A stretch of DNA of 64,000 bases from Posidonia oceanica (taxonomy: Eukaryota > Streptophyta > Magnoliopsida > Alismatales > Posidoniaceae): assembly GCA_037176725.1 (NCBI GenBank), contig JAZBRS010000039.1:22294001-22358000 (forward strand), read 5' to 3'. The notes under the pieces were generated by a model. The model was not told the origin of the DNA. It made no database searches and was given only the letters and a program-made list of their open reading frames with translations. Positions 21,705-33,391 of this stretch are shown here, in pieces (within the stretch, counting starts at the first letter, position 1; the number at the start of each line of letters is the position of its first letter). The translations under genes were made by a program, and so were the position numbers.

Positions 21705-21722
21705 TGGCGACTCTGCTGGGGA
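21705..21722 (+). promoter_or_regulatory. Primer binding site of element B (tRNA-Arg)
   Basis: TGGCGACTCTGCTGGGGA, one base different from the perfect tRNA-Arg(ACG) complement seen in element A (C to T at position 10, a CG site in the original). It is three bases after the LTR end. Confidence 0.9.
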
Positions 21723-22888
21723 ATTCAGACTTCGGCTTTCTTTTTGGCTTTCTTGCTTGTTTGGATTTCGCCCTTGCTAGCCTTGTGCTTGTCCCCTTGC
21801 TTTCTTGCTTGCTTTGTGCTTACTTATCTACTTTACTGCATATATTGCCCCTACTTGCTTTATTTACTTGCTTCATTTGTGCATTTTGCATGCCTAAAAA
21901 CTTGTTTGGCACCTACACATGCTTTTTGAGTGGTAATCGCTTTCTTACACAGATGTTATGCCACTACACATACACATGCCATGTATGCTTGCCTTTTGAT
22001 ATGATAGGTGCTTCTTTTTCACTATCATGTCCACATACACTTAGCACATAACATGACCATGCTCTTTGAAGTGTTGTGTGTTGATTGCTTGCCATGATTG
22101 GGTGTTTCCTTCCCCTTTCGCTTTAGGATTAAGAACAACTGGAGACATGTTGCTCCCTTTCCCTTGGCAATTAAAAACAGCAATTAAAAGCCAAATCTAG
22201 GATCTACTAGAGACCTCAACACACCATCACCCCCTAGGTTAATAAAACACGCATGATTAAAAAATTTTAATCATTTTGCATGAAGCATCATATAGGGCAT
22301 GCATCTTTTCATCCCTGAGTCTACCTATTAGTTTGAGAAGGACAGTCCTGGTCTCTTGTTCAGCTACTTTGGCACAGAGCGAGTCGATCTGTCTGTCCCT
22401 TCTTGTCAGGGGTCGCGTCGGTGCTACTAGCAGGTGCAACCCATGCTTAGGCAGGGTCAAGGCCACTACTGCACCACCCGTCATAGCTGAGCTCTGGGCT
22501 AGGGTCTAGACGGGAGCCTTACTTTCTGACCGAGTCGGTGACTCGCACACTTGTGAGTCCGAAGTAGACAACTTACTAGGACACACTAGATTGGTGAGAG
22601 AGAGCATGCTAGATAGCATACCATCTGCATGATTGCATTCATACCACCAACTAAACATTTGCTTTTTTCTTTCAGGTTCTAACACCTATTTGCTTTGTCT
22701 GCAACAGAGATCAGTGAGTGAGTTCCCTTGTCAGGGCTTGAGTGCTTCGCTTCACTAATGCCTCTATTGCGTCACTTGTTTTCGACCCTCCCTTTCCTAA
22801 GCTATTCGTCTTCGCGAATATAGCTCCTCCTAGGCATCCTTCTTCAACTTTCCGTCGTAGCCCTGTTCTTTCCCGCTCTCGGTTAGCC
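21723..22888 (+). other. Leader of element B
   Basis: 1.2 kb between primer site and gag start. It is collinear with A's leader and includes the gcatcatatagggcatgcat segment (22284-22303). Besides the small ORF there is no coding signal. Confidence 0.7.
22276..22509 (+). CDS. Small leader ORF (77 codons) shared with element A
   Basis: Starts MHEASYRACIFSS like the minus-strand ORF at 5495-5280. It keeps a similar length and ends 380 bases before the gag ATG. Unlike the long ORFs of element B it has no premature stop. It may be an upstream regulatory ORF, or an open frame within a conserved RNA segment. Confidence 0.4.
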   Translation: MHEASYRACIFSSLSLPISLRRTVLVSCSATLAQSESICLSLLVRGRVGATSRCNPCLGRVKATTAPPVIAELWARV

Positions 22889-25400
22889 ATGGCCTAGCAC
22901 AATCTTGAGCCCCTACTCACTCCTGTTCTTCCAGAGGGGACTTCTGCTTCAGCCCCTTCGACTCTCGTTTCCATTCCTCCTATGCCCCCGGTGACACCAG
23001 GGTTTCCCCCTCTATCGCCTAGGGCACCCCAGCATCCTGTGGGGCATTGGCAGACTCACACTACTCTGGACCCAGTCACGGATCCCATCTTGGTGACCTA
23101 TGCTCGTGCTCCAGAGGCGCCTCTGACCCCTCCTTCCCTAGGTCTTGTCACTTTTGATGCCCACCATGCTGCGGCGACTTCCACCTTAGGGTCCTATCCT
23201 CCTAGACAGTCTGAGTCCTTCCCCCTTGCATTTGGTCCCTCGTCGGCACTGCAATTCAGTATTCCCACTGACAGGACCCCTGGAGAGCGGTACTAGTGCT
23301 TGGCGGAGCTTGCCCAGATCTTTCAGGGAATGGCTCTGTTTGCCCGCCCTCCTCTAGCTCCTTCTGCACCTGAGATCCCCTCGCACCCTACTCCTACTCT
23401 CCAGGCATTCCCTGCTGCCCTGCCACCCCGGCCATCACCCTAGCAGCTCTCTGCTCCGGTGATAGGGGTGCAGCCTCCCCCCTCTGCACACACTTCATTC
23501 ACCATACAGCATGCACCTCCACCACTTGGTGGCCAGCCCCTCGGGCTGGTTCAGGCACAACACCTCTCTGGCCCACTGCCTGGCACCGTGCCACTACAGC
23601 AGCAGTTGCTCCCACAATCTCCACAATTCACTACACAGCATCCTGCATACCCCCATCCTGTGCATCAGCAATTTCCCCCCTGCATACTTTGCACCACCCA
23701 CAGCACCCACTTCACACTTGCATGGATACGTCGGCCATCCCGTTGCATCACCAGGCGATGCGATGGTGGACCTGGAGGAGCACCTTAGTGTGACCCATAC
23801 GGCGTATGTAGCCCCTGCCCCTGCTGTCCCATCACCTTTGGCAGCAACTCCAGAATCCAACGACGACAGGTTCACCATTCCGGAGAAAGCACTTCGACAA
23901 GTGCAGGGCATGGACTTCCACTCCTACTAGTTCTGGGACCTCTATTGCTTTCTAGAGGCAGTACTTCCACCAAAATTCAAAATCCCAGCATTTGACAAAT
24001 ACAATGGTAGGGGCTGCCCCATTGCCCATTTGAAGGCGTATTGCGAAGACTTGGCTCTGCTTCAGGCTGATGACAAGTTGCTGATCTGCCTGTTTCAAAA
24101 GAGTCTTACTGGCCCGGCCCTCAAGTGGTTCACATCACTTGATATGGCCACCATTAAGACTTGGAATAACCTAGGCAGGGCGTTCCTGGAACAGTACTCC
24201 TTCATTCTTGACTTGGTCCCTAAGCGCGAGGACCTCGTCGCTCTCAAGCAAAGAAACAACGAGCCGTTCGGGGAGTACGTCAGCCATTAGCGTGCCCTTG
24301 CCGCACAAGTTCGCGATAGACCCTCCAACAAGGAATCTATCGAGATTATAATTCGAGGCGCGCAACCATCCACTGGGGCTCTGCTTGCCATCCAGGCTGT
24401 CACTAGTTTTGCATCTCGGATTTGGGTCGGCACATGTGTGGAGAGCACCCTTCAGAGTGGCAATTTTCCAGCGCTCTCCATCTTCGCCAAGCAAGCCACA
24501 TCCCCCAGCAGCGACGGTAGCAGCAGCAACACCAACAACAACGGTGGTGGCAACAACAACAACCCTAGGAGGAGGGATCCCCCACAGCTTGTAGTTGCTT
24601 ACGTCGACTCTCCTACCGCTCCTGTCCACATGGTAGCTCCACCTGGCCCGAATCAGGTAGTGTATACACCCACACCTAGTGCACCTCACACACCACAGAT
24701 CGCTACCACCGCCCGACCGGTCTACTCAGCCCTTCTAGTTCGGTAAGGACAACACCAAGGGTAGAGACGGCCCCACCCTCAGTGTCACTACACTCAGCTA
24801 GTGGAGCCGTTGAGCGCTGTTCTCCCCAAGGTCGCGTCACTCCTCACGCTTCCTGAAATCCGCCCACCACCGAACCCTCTTCCGAGGTGGTATAGGACGG
24901 ATCACTTCTGCGATTTTCATTGAGTAGTCGGGCACTCGACGAATAATTGCTACACTCTGCGAGGAGCCGTGCAAGACCTGATTGACCGAAAGGTCATCAA
25001 CATCAACACTCGGGAGGCAGCATCTTCTTCCACCCCTCCACCAGCGTCCCCCTCTGCATTAGGAACAGCTCCCCCTAATCCAAGCATTGTCCATCAGCCC
25101 CTGCCTGAGCATTTTGGCCCAGGAGGCGTGGGGACTTCAGGTGTGCATTCTCTCTTCCCCTCTAGGCCCGCTACGTCTGTGGTGGACCCTTCCGATCTTA
25201 TTCAAGATCTTTCTATGCCCGTTTCTCCTTCTCTCTATCTTGCGGCGCTTGCCAGCTCCGAGTCGGGGATTCACATGATCCGACTAGACACCAAGCTAGA
25301 GTGTGTTACCGCGAGGCCTGCCATACGACCAGAGGCTCAACCCCCATCTACCTGTAGGCCAGACCCCAGCCAGAGCTAGCGCAGGCTCCCCAGCAACAAC
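22889..25400 (+). pseudogene. gag: Gag polyprotein of element B, decayed
   Basis: ATG at 22889 aligns with element A's gag start, but codon 3 is TAG where A has CAG. The frame shifts near 23690 and again near 25390. Internal stops are at 23928 (CAG in A), 24288, about 24744 and 24918 (TGA where A has an Arg codon). The capsid-like region (23960-24290) includes FKIPAFDKYNGRGCP and LKWFTSLDMA. An Asn/Gly-rich stretch lies at 24510-24570. The knuckle-like segment around 24908-24970 reads CDFH...GHSTNNC. It makes no intact product. It is collinear with pol downstream, as in Tat elements where gag and pol form one polyprotein. Confidence 0.88.
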
Positions 25401-25402
25401 CT

Positions 25403-26290
25403 TTGCATGCCCGCCAACCGACAAATACCTCGGCGGCCCCTCTCGAGCTCGCAGCTCGTGTTCCCCTGGTTATTAACCTAACCAGGGATACCCATCGCAT
25501 TCATTATGACTACGCCGCAGAAATGTGTGCGGATGTCACGCGGTCAGGGAGGGTGTACAGACCTGCCGCCCCAGCAACCAGACCTGCAGCCCCTATAGCC
25601 AGGCCTAATTCCCCTGAACCTACTCCATATGTGAACCAACCACCAGTAGGCCTATCCCCATCTATGAGCCAACCTCCAGTAAACCAATCCCCTGATCCTC
25701 CCTCTACAGAACCTACCACCAGAGCCACTATCCCCACCACCAAAAAAGACCATCCTTCAGCTGACATAACGGCCCAGCTGAAAAAAGTCAAGGCTGACAT
25801 ATCCATTTGGGACCTGATCCATTCTTCCTGTGAACACCAAGAGGCTTTCCTCCGTGTGTTCCAGGCCGCCCATGTGTCCCAAACCATCGAGCCTTCAACT
25901 CTGGAAAATATAATGGGTATGATCGTGGAGCCGTAGGTCATCTCTTTTTCGAGCGATGAACTGCCTCTAGCGGGGACTAACCATAATCAGCCCTTGTTTA
26001 TCACAGTGTAGTTCAAAAGGTTCCGCATTCCCCTCTCGCTGGTCGATAATGGATCAGGCCTTAACGTCTGTCCCTTGCGCACAACATTAAAGCTCGGATT
26101 CAAGGCCGAGGATGTCACGCCTGCCGTGAAGGGAATGACCACTTTTGACAATACACACCATGATTCTCTGGGGATCCTGGTTATTCCTCTTACCATTGGC
26201 CCGGTCAAATTCGATGTCGAATTCTATATCGTTGACTTGGAGCCTTCTTTTAATCTTCTGCTTGGGCGCCCTTGGCTGCACAAGCATTAG
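25403..26290 (+). pseudogene. pro: Protease region of element B
   Basis: First part (25403-25936) is Pro/Thr-rich and then has the HSSCEHQEAFLRVFQ helix typical of the segment before the protease. Two TAG stops follow. The aspartic-protease core is LVDNGSGLNVCPL (near 26040; catalytic D-N-G-S in place of D-S/T-G) and ends with LLGRPWLH near 26260. The DNGS variant is usual for Tat/Ogre elements. The enzyme would process the gag-pol precursor inside the particle. An in-frame TAG ends the segment at 26288-26290. Confidence 0.8.
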
Positions 26291-28462
26291 GTGATCCCCT
26301 CGACCCTCCACCGTATGATCAAGTTTCGCTGCGACGACGTTGTTATCGTTGTCATGGTAGAAAACTTTGACAAAGAATCGGTCGAGGTGGTCTCTTCTGT
26401 ATACCAGCCAACTGTCCAATTTGATCCTAAGCCGTCGGATACTTTGTACCGTGTTAACCAGTTCGAGCCGGTTAACTTTATTCCTCTTCTTGAGTGTGTC
26501 AGCTCTCTGGCTGTTCATTGTAACCCTTCCAGGATGGTCGAGAACATTTGCCGCAGGTGGGGCTATGAGAAGGGAACGCCACTTGGGCGTCACGGCCAAG
26601 GGATCGCCAAGCCGGTCACTACCAAGGAGCGTGAAAAGTTCCAAGGCCTAGGATATGAATGGCAACCCTGTGATGGTGAGCGCCTGCATTCAGGGAAGTG
26701 GAAGCTCGTGATCCCTCAGGACCTCACTAACTTCGTCAGTGTAGGTATTCTCGACCCAAGCACGAGCCCAGCAATAGCCCAGCCAGCACCATGCCAGAGC
26801 CCCCCACTACTGATGGAGGAGTGGGTCTGCATAGAGGAGTATTATTCTGATGAAGAGCTACCTGGCACGGCTGTCCTAGCACAGTCCAAGGAAGAAGCCC
26901 AGATCAGCCCTGCAATCTCCCGATCAGTCTGCCTGGCCCTCTCTTATCCTGATACAGTGGCAGATTCAGCAAAGTCTATGTCAGAGATGACGGTTTCTTC
27001 TTCTGCAACTTCACTAGTGCCTATGACAGCCATTTCAGAAGCTCCAGAATCAGGAGCACCGCTGTAAGCACCAGCCACTTGTCTACTCACAGCCGCAGCC
27101 GCACCAGTAGTGAAGTTACCTTTTTTGGGGGTGCAATCAGTCGATTCAGGCGACGGCGTGACTTAGCCCGCCTCATCAATAGCTCCACAAGCAAAGCAGG
27201 CGGCACCATTAGCCATACTGCCGTCAGCTTCAGTAGATCTAACGTTGTGGAAGACCTCCACCGCTACTACAAAGAAATAACCACCATCACACATGGGTGC
27301 TGGCACTTCATCCCTCAGAGCAACCGTCTAGCTATTGGACCTTCAAAAGAGCACCTTTGCCTCCCTTCCAGCCACAGCACTGTCCCTATCAGCGCTACTG
27401 TCAGTGGCATCCCTGACCAGCCTGTTCACATCTCTGATCCCCCCAGTGCTGCAACCAGCCATGCCAGGAAGTTAGCCAGCCAATCAGCCAGTAACAGAAT
27501 AGATGCCTTGGCTGGTGATATGTCTGGAAGGTAGAGCAGACCCCGTAGGCGAAGGAATCACCGGGCAGGACTCTGAAGAGGCCGCTTGTGCCTATTACGT
27601 CGACATGCCCTCTGAAGACGAGGAAGGTGCGACTGCAGAAGCCTAGGTGGCTGACAGGCTTGAAGACTTGGAATTGCTCTTCCAGGAACAACTCGTGGTG
27701 TTCCCCGAAGACGCCGCCGAGCAGCAGACGCTGAGGAAAGGGAAAGCCATGGCCACGGATCCCTCCCTGCCACAAGACCATTCCTCAATCATGGTCTTGG
27801 AAGAAGAACTGGAGGCAGCACCCACTAGACCAGAAGAGTTGATCGCTTCACAGCCTGAAGGCGGGTCTAGGTGGTTCGTGCGGCGCATGCTCCGCATAAG
27901 CGGTGCATTTGGCGACAGTACACAGATTCGTCGCCTAGAGAACAGTTGTCCATCTCCGACACTCCCCGCGAGCACATCTGAGAACACAGAGGATGAGACA
28001 GTACAGACAGCAGCAATAGCAGACAGAGCAGTCCCAGCATTCCAGACAGTCCCAGCAGTGACAATGGTGCTAGAGCAGATAGAGCAGCCAGAACAGCCAG
28101 ATCAGTCAGCGGGACTAGGGGCCATTGAAGCAGACGTCACCCACCGAGCCTACAAAAATACTCGGGTGAGTGTGACCATCCTGAGGTGTCATCCAGATCA
28201 AGAAGCGGAACCTGTCCACTCCTTCGACATTACAGATCCTACATTTGAGAAGGAGATCCTCTCAGAACTCATTGCATATGAGGAGGAGGGGGATATAGGT
28301 GTAGATGAGAATGATGAACCGTCGCCTGAGTTCCAGCCTTATGATGACGACCCGGAAGGGCCCAACCTCCATATCGAGGAAGAGACGGAGGTTATCAATG
28401 TTGGCACAGCTAAAGATGTCAGAGAGGTCCGCATCAGTGCCCTATTGCCGCCCCAGGCCTGA
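26291..28462 (+). pseudogene. Linker between protease and RT, with G-patch-like motif
   Basis: Same frame as the protease. Near 26530-26660 it reads CRRWGYEKGTPLGRHGQGI..., a glycine-spaced pattern like the G-patch described between protease and RT in related Tat elements. The rest is low-complexity, rich in Ala/Ser/Pro and then acidic (DENDEPSPEFQPYDDDPEG near 28310). At least six stops lie in 27060-27650, several as TAG; 27647-28462 is open. A TGA at 28460-28462 separates it from RT. Confidence 0.65.
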
Positions 28463-29935
28463 GCAGACTTTATTGCATTCCTTATGGAATATGCAGATGT
28501 CTTCGCCTGGAGCTATGAAGACATGGTCGGCCTTGATGTCGAGATCGTGGTGCACAACTTGCCTTTAGATTCAGACGTGAAGCCAGTAAAGCAGAAGCTT
28601 CGGAAGTGGCGACCACAATGGCTGCTCAAAATCAAAGAGGAAATCATGAAGCAGCACAGCGTTGGTTTTCTCAAGGTCGTCCTCTATCTAGAATGGCTCA
28701 CGAACGTCGTGCCTGTGCCCAAGAAGGACGGACGGGTCCGTATGTGCATTGATTATAGGGATCTGAACAAAGCCAGTCCTAAGGACGACTTCCCTCTACC
28801 ACACATCGACGTCTTGGTGGACAGCATTGCGGGAAACAAGATGCTCTCCTTCATGGACGGCTTCTTCAGCTATAATCAGATCAGAATGGCAGAAGAAGAC
28901 ATGGAGAAGACCTCATTCATCACCCCCTGGGGAGTCTTCTGCTATCAGGTCATGCCATTAGGGCTCAAGAATGCCAGAGCAACATATCAGAGGGTGATGA
29001 CCGCATTATTCCACGACCTCATGCACCAAGAAGTCGAGGTCTACGTGGACGACATTATTGCTAAGTCTAGAGAGCCTGAGGATCACCTTATCTGCCTCAA
29101 GAAGCTCTTTGATCGCCTGAGGAAGTACAAGCTTCGCCTTAACTCTAGTAAATGCATGTTCGGGGTATCATCCGGCAAGCTATTGGGCTACATCGTCAGC
29201 CAGAGGAGAATTGAAGTGGACCCGAGTAAGGCCAAAGCCATTATGGACATGTCACCTCCCAAGACTGAGAAAGAAGTCAGAGGCCTGCTGGGGCGTCTGC
29301 AGTTTATCAGCCGGTTCATTGCGCAACTCACACCTATCTGCAAACCGATCTTTAAGCTCCTGAAGAAGAATGCACGGATCAACTGGAGCGAGGAGTGCCA
29401 AGCTGCATTTGACAAGATCAAGCAACTCCTGGTCAAGCCTCCTGTCCTGGTCTCTCCCGTGCCAGGGAGGCCCCTGATTCTCTATCTTTCTACCACGCAG
29501 CATTCCATGGGCGCCGTCTTGGGCCAACATGATGAAATGGTAGAAAGGAGCGTGCCATCTACTACCTGAGCAAGAAGTTTACTGATTGCGAAACCAGGTA
29601 TAGCACCATAGAGAATACCTACCTATCTCTAGTCTAGGCCGCGCAGAAGCTAAGGCATTACATGATGGCTCACCCAGTTCAGCTCTTATGCCAGCATGAC
29701 CCCATCAAGTTCCTTTTTCAGAAGCCGGCTATGGTGGACGGATGTGTTAAGTGGCAGGTGTTACTGTCTCAATATGACATCACCTTCGTCACGTAGAAAT
29801 CAATGAAGGGGCAAGCCATGGCAGATCATCTAGCCGACTTCCCCTTACCTGAATATCAACCTTTGCAGACACAGTTCCCCGATGAAGTCATCCTATTCGC
29901 CATGGAGGATTCAGAGTAGGAGGATCATAAAGACG
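28463..29935 (+). pseudogene. pol: Reverse transcriptase and first RNase H of element B
   Basis: RT blocks appear in order: VPVPKKDGRVRMCIDYRDLN, FPLPHIDVLVD, SFMDGFFSYNQI (usual form FSGYNQI), ITPWGVFCYQVMPLGLKNA, and the catalytic YVDDIIAKS near 29040. The connection and RNase H follow (ILYLSTTQHSMGAVLGQHDE). A one-base loss near 29541 shifts the frame, after which YLSKKFTDCETRYS and ADHLADFP are readable, with TAG at the AAQKLRH block (TGG expected) and before KSMKGQA (CAG expected). It copied element RNA into cDNA in the particle. Catalytic Asp residues are retained but the ORF is broken. Confidence 0.92.
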
Positions 29936-31668
29936 AATTATAGTAGCATCTGTACTTCGATGGCGCAGTTAATAGAATGGGCAGAGGCATCGATGCTGTC
30001 CTATCAACACCGCAAGGAGTTCTAATCCCCTTTGCAAGGAAGATGATATTCCTTTGCACCAATAATGAGGCAGAATATGAAGCTTGCCTTCTAGGAGTGC
30101 AAGTCACACTCGAGCATGATGTGCGCAAGCTGCATGTACACGGAGATGCAATGCTAGTCATCTCCCATGTCAATGGCGAGTGGAAAACCAAGGACCCTAA
30201 GTTGGTACCTTACCATGAATGCCTCCTGAAGCTGATAGAAGAATTTGAAGACATCCGCTTCACTTACATGAATAGAGCCAAGAACGCCTATGCAGATGCC
30301 TTAGCAACCTTAGCATCTTGGCTCTCCATACCCGAACATCGTGTAGTGGATGTATCAGTCTCTCGTGTGGAACAGCCCACACACTGCATGACTATCGAGG
30401 AAGTGGATCCAACAGAGGAACTCCCATGGTACCATGACATTAAAGTCTTCCTGGAATCTGGCAGTCCCCCACCTGGTGCCTCAGCAACAGACAGAAAGAC
30501 TTTGGCACATCCAGTGTCAAAGTATGTGATAGGGGCAGGACATCTGTACAGAAGATCTTACAACCAGATGCTCCTACGCTGTGTAGACAAAAAGGAAGCC
30601 GACACACTGATGCTCCAAGTCCATGCAGGGACCTGCAGCCCTCACATGAATGGTGTGTTGCTGACCAAGAAGATTATGCTCCAAGGCTACTTCTGGTCAA
30701 CCATGGAGGCAGACTGCTGCCAATTTGTGCACAAGTGCCATAGCTGCCAGATCCATGGGAACTTCATACACGCTCCCCCACAGGAATTGCACAGCATGTC
30801 TTCCCCTTGGCCCTTCTCCACCTGGGGGATCAATGTCATTGGCGCCATACACCCACCAGCTTCCAACAATCATCGCTACATTCTGGTGGCGATCGACTAC
30901 TTTACTAAGTGGGTGGAAGCAGCCTCCTACAAGACAGTTACTGCTGTGGCTACAGAAAAGTTTATTAGGAACAATATCATAGCTCGGTATGGGGTCCCAC
31001 ATGCACTCATCTCTGATAACGGCACAAACTTCGTAGCCAAGAGGATCGAAGACTACTTGCAGAGCTTCCACATCAAGCATCACCGATCCTCGCCTTATCG
31101 GCCACAGATGAATGGTGCGGTAGAGTCTGCCAACAAGAACCATGTCAAAATCTTGAAAAAGATGGCAGAGACTCAGAAGGACTGGCATGATAAGCTTCCG
31201 TACGCGCTCTGGGCGTACAGGACATCAGTCCGGACCTCAATAGGAGCCACCCCATATTCTTTGGTGTACGGCATGGAGGCAGTGTTGCCTATTGAAGTAG
31301 AGATCTCCTCACTACGGATCCTACGAGAAGTTGAGCTGGAAGAAGCAGAATGGGTCGAAGACCGCCGTATCCAGCTGAACTTGATTGATGAGCATAGGCT
31401 ATAGGCCATACATCATGCTTAGTGCTACCAGAAGCGCTCGGCCAGAGCATACCTGAAGAAGGTTAGGCCCAGAAGCTTCAATCCAAGGGATATGGTCCTC
31501 CACACCATCCATCTCCTCGACGGCTGAGGGAAATTCCGGCCCAACTGGCATGGCCCTTTCTTAATCAAGTGGATCTTCTCCGGTGGTGCAGCAGTCCTTG
31601 AGGACATGGACTAGGTCGAGCAGTCTGAGCCAGTCAATTCATGCTACCTCATGAAGTACTACCAGTAG
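29936..31668 (+). pseudogene. pol: Second (archaeal-type) RNase H and integrase of element B
   Basis: After two TAGs (29941-29946) the frame 29977-31404 is open for 475 codons. LYFDGA...NNEAEYEACLLG...DALATLAS is the extra RNase H that marks Tat elements. The integrase follows: HHCC finger (VHAGTC...KCHSCQ), then the core. The first catalytic Asp is replaced (WGINVIG at 30823-30843, GIDVIG in element D; AAT for GAT). The second is in LISDNGTNF and the Glu in GAVESANKN. The C-terminal part continues past a TAG at 31402 (CAG in D) with NWHGPFLIKW to a stop at 31666-31668. Integration would fail even without the stops. Confidence 0.92.
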
Positions 31669-33391
31669 CCTGCCGCCGCTACCTTGCAGAGTTCCCTCTC
31701 TCTTACTTCTTGCATTCCTTCTTTCCCATGCATTTTAGGCTTGTTTATTTTTCAGCAGAAAAGATGTAAATGTATTATGTGCATTACTATCATAAGCCCG
31801 ATGACGAAAATCGGAGATGCTTGCCTGCCTTGGAAGGAGTACCCTCTACCTCACCTGACACTACTTGGATGTCTTAACCAGTGAGGGAGCCACCATCTAG
31901 TGAGGACAGATGAAATTTCTAAACCCCTTCAGGACTTACACCTCAAGAGGGAGAAAAAATCCTAGGGTGTGAGAGAGTGTAAGCAAGACCTACATGCCTT
32001 AGCCTAGCCACCACAGAAGACTAGAAGGCGAAGACAGGAGTTAGCCCTAAAGATAGAGGTGTGTAGTGCAACCTCATCCCTCCAATTTGCCTGGGGGAGG
32101 ATCCAAATCCACGCCTGCAAATCCACAAGTCATACAAGGCCTAGCCCCTTTTGTCTCAAAACTAGGCGCCCATCACCTCTAAGTTAGGGACAGCAGAAGC
32201 CTGCAAGCAAAAAAAAAAAAGGAAGAAAAGAGAAAAAGAACAAGAAAGGAAAGACAAAAAGAAAAAGAAAAAAAACAAGCAAAACAAAGAGGGGCAAAGA
32301 CAAAGGTCAGCCCCAGAAACAAAGGCAAGCAGCATGATCCCGCCCGCTTTCACCTACCGTAGGGAAGAACCGAAGTTGTGCCTAGGAAATACACAAGTCC
32401 CATGGGGCCGAACTAGCCTTGCAAAGCCTAGCCCCCTAGCTCCAAACTAGATGCCCACTACCTCCAAGCTAGGGATAGGGGAAACCTGCACACCTATGTG
32501 GGAGCAAAAAAGACAAGAAATAGTGAAAAGAGTAGGTGTAGCTCCTTGAGAGTTTGGCATGGAGCCCATCCTCACTACACCACCACCCGAACGCCCATAA
32601 TACCCTTTCTGGAGCACCACCAATAGTTAGGAGTCCGAATAGAGTCTGGTGAGTCAGAGACCGCTCCTTCCTTTGTAGCAGGTATCAAGCATTCCATATG
32701 CTGACGGCGATAGGTTTAGTATAGATCATGCATGCATCTATTCACTATCAAATCACCCCTATTGCCCCTTTCCTCCCTCTCTGCAAGGCTCGGCTCATCG
32801 TTGGGACAGTACTCCTGCCAAGGCAGGTTGACCGCCTCCAAGCCTTAGAGCAATCAATCATTGCCAGTCTAGCAGCTTAGTGAAGGCATCAGTAATCAGT
32901 GATAGGGCGATCACTCCAGAGGCAACAGGACAACCTTGGCACCCCTTGGGGGCCCCTCTTGGGCCATCGGGTCCGCGCGATCAGGCGCACCCCTAATCCC
33001 TGTGCGACTTCGCTCCAGATGGATGAAGTCACTTTTTCGCTTGTCACCTTGCTCCGTACAGGACAAGGACAAGCGTGCCTCCTTTGTGACTTCGTTCCAG
33101 ACGAACGAAGCCCCCTTCCCTTGTCTCCTCGCTCCACACTGACGAGGACAAGAGTGCCTTTTGTGCGGCTCCAGCCTGTACAGGCGATGCCCCCTTTTGC
33201 TTAGCTGAGTGTGCTTGAATTCTGTGGTCTGATTGCTAGCTGTAGCGTTTGAACTGCTTTATCAGCTTTATATGCACATCTGCTTCTCTGTCTGCCAGTA
33301 TTACATGCTTGTGCATGTTTTGGATTGATGAAATAGCTTTGACTTCAGGTACTCGAAGATTTCGCACCAGCTGCCTGCATTCTCGCCTACA
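31669..33391 (+). other. Non-coding spacer between integrase and plant-mobile-domain ORF, element B
   Basis: Partly collinear with element D's spacer (62935-61702). For example the segment with caccacccgaacg...ctggagcaccacc (32580-32620) reappears in D at 62165-62215 in reverse. A ~280-bp segment is duplicated (about 32100-32210 and 32380-32500), single in D. An A-rich run (32208-32290) and short hairpins CTTGTC...GACAAG and CTTCGTT...AACGAAG (33000-33150) are present. No ORF is supported. Confidence 0.6.

Noticed and set aside
22257..22484. Minus-strand 75-codon frame opposite the B leader ORF
   Set aside because: It is the antisense shadow of the shared MHEASYRACIFSS segment and has no equivalent frame in element A.
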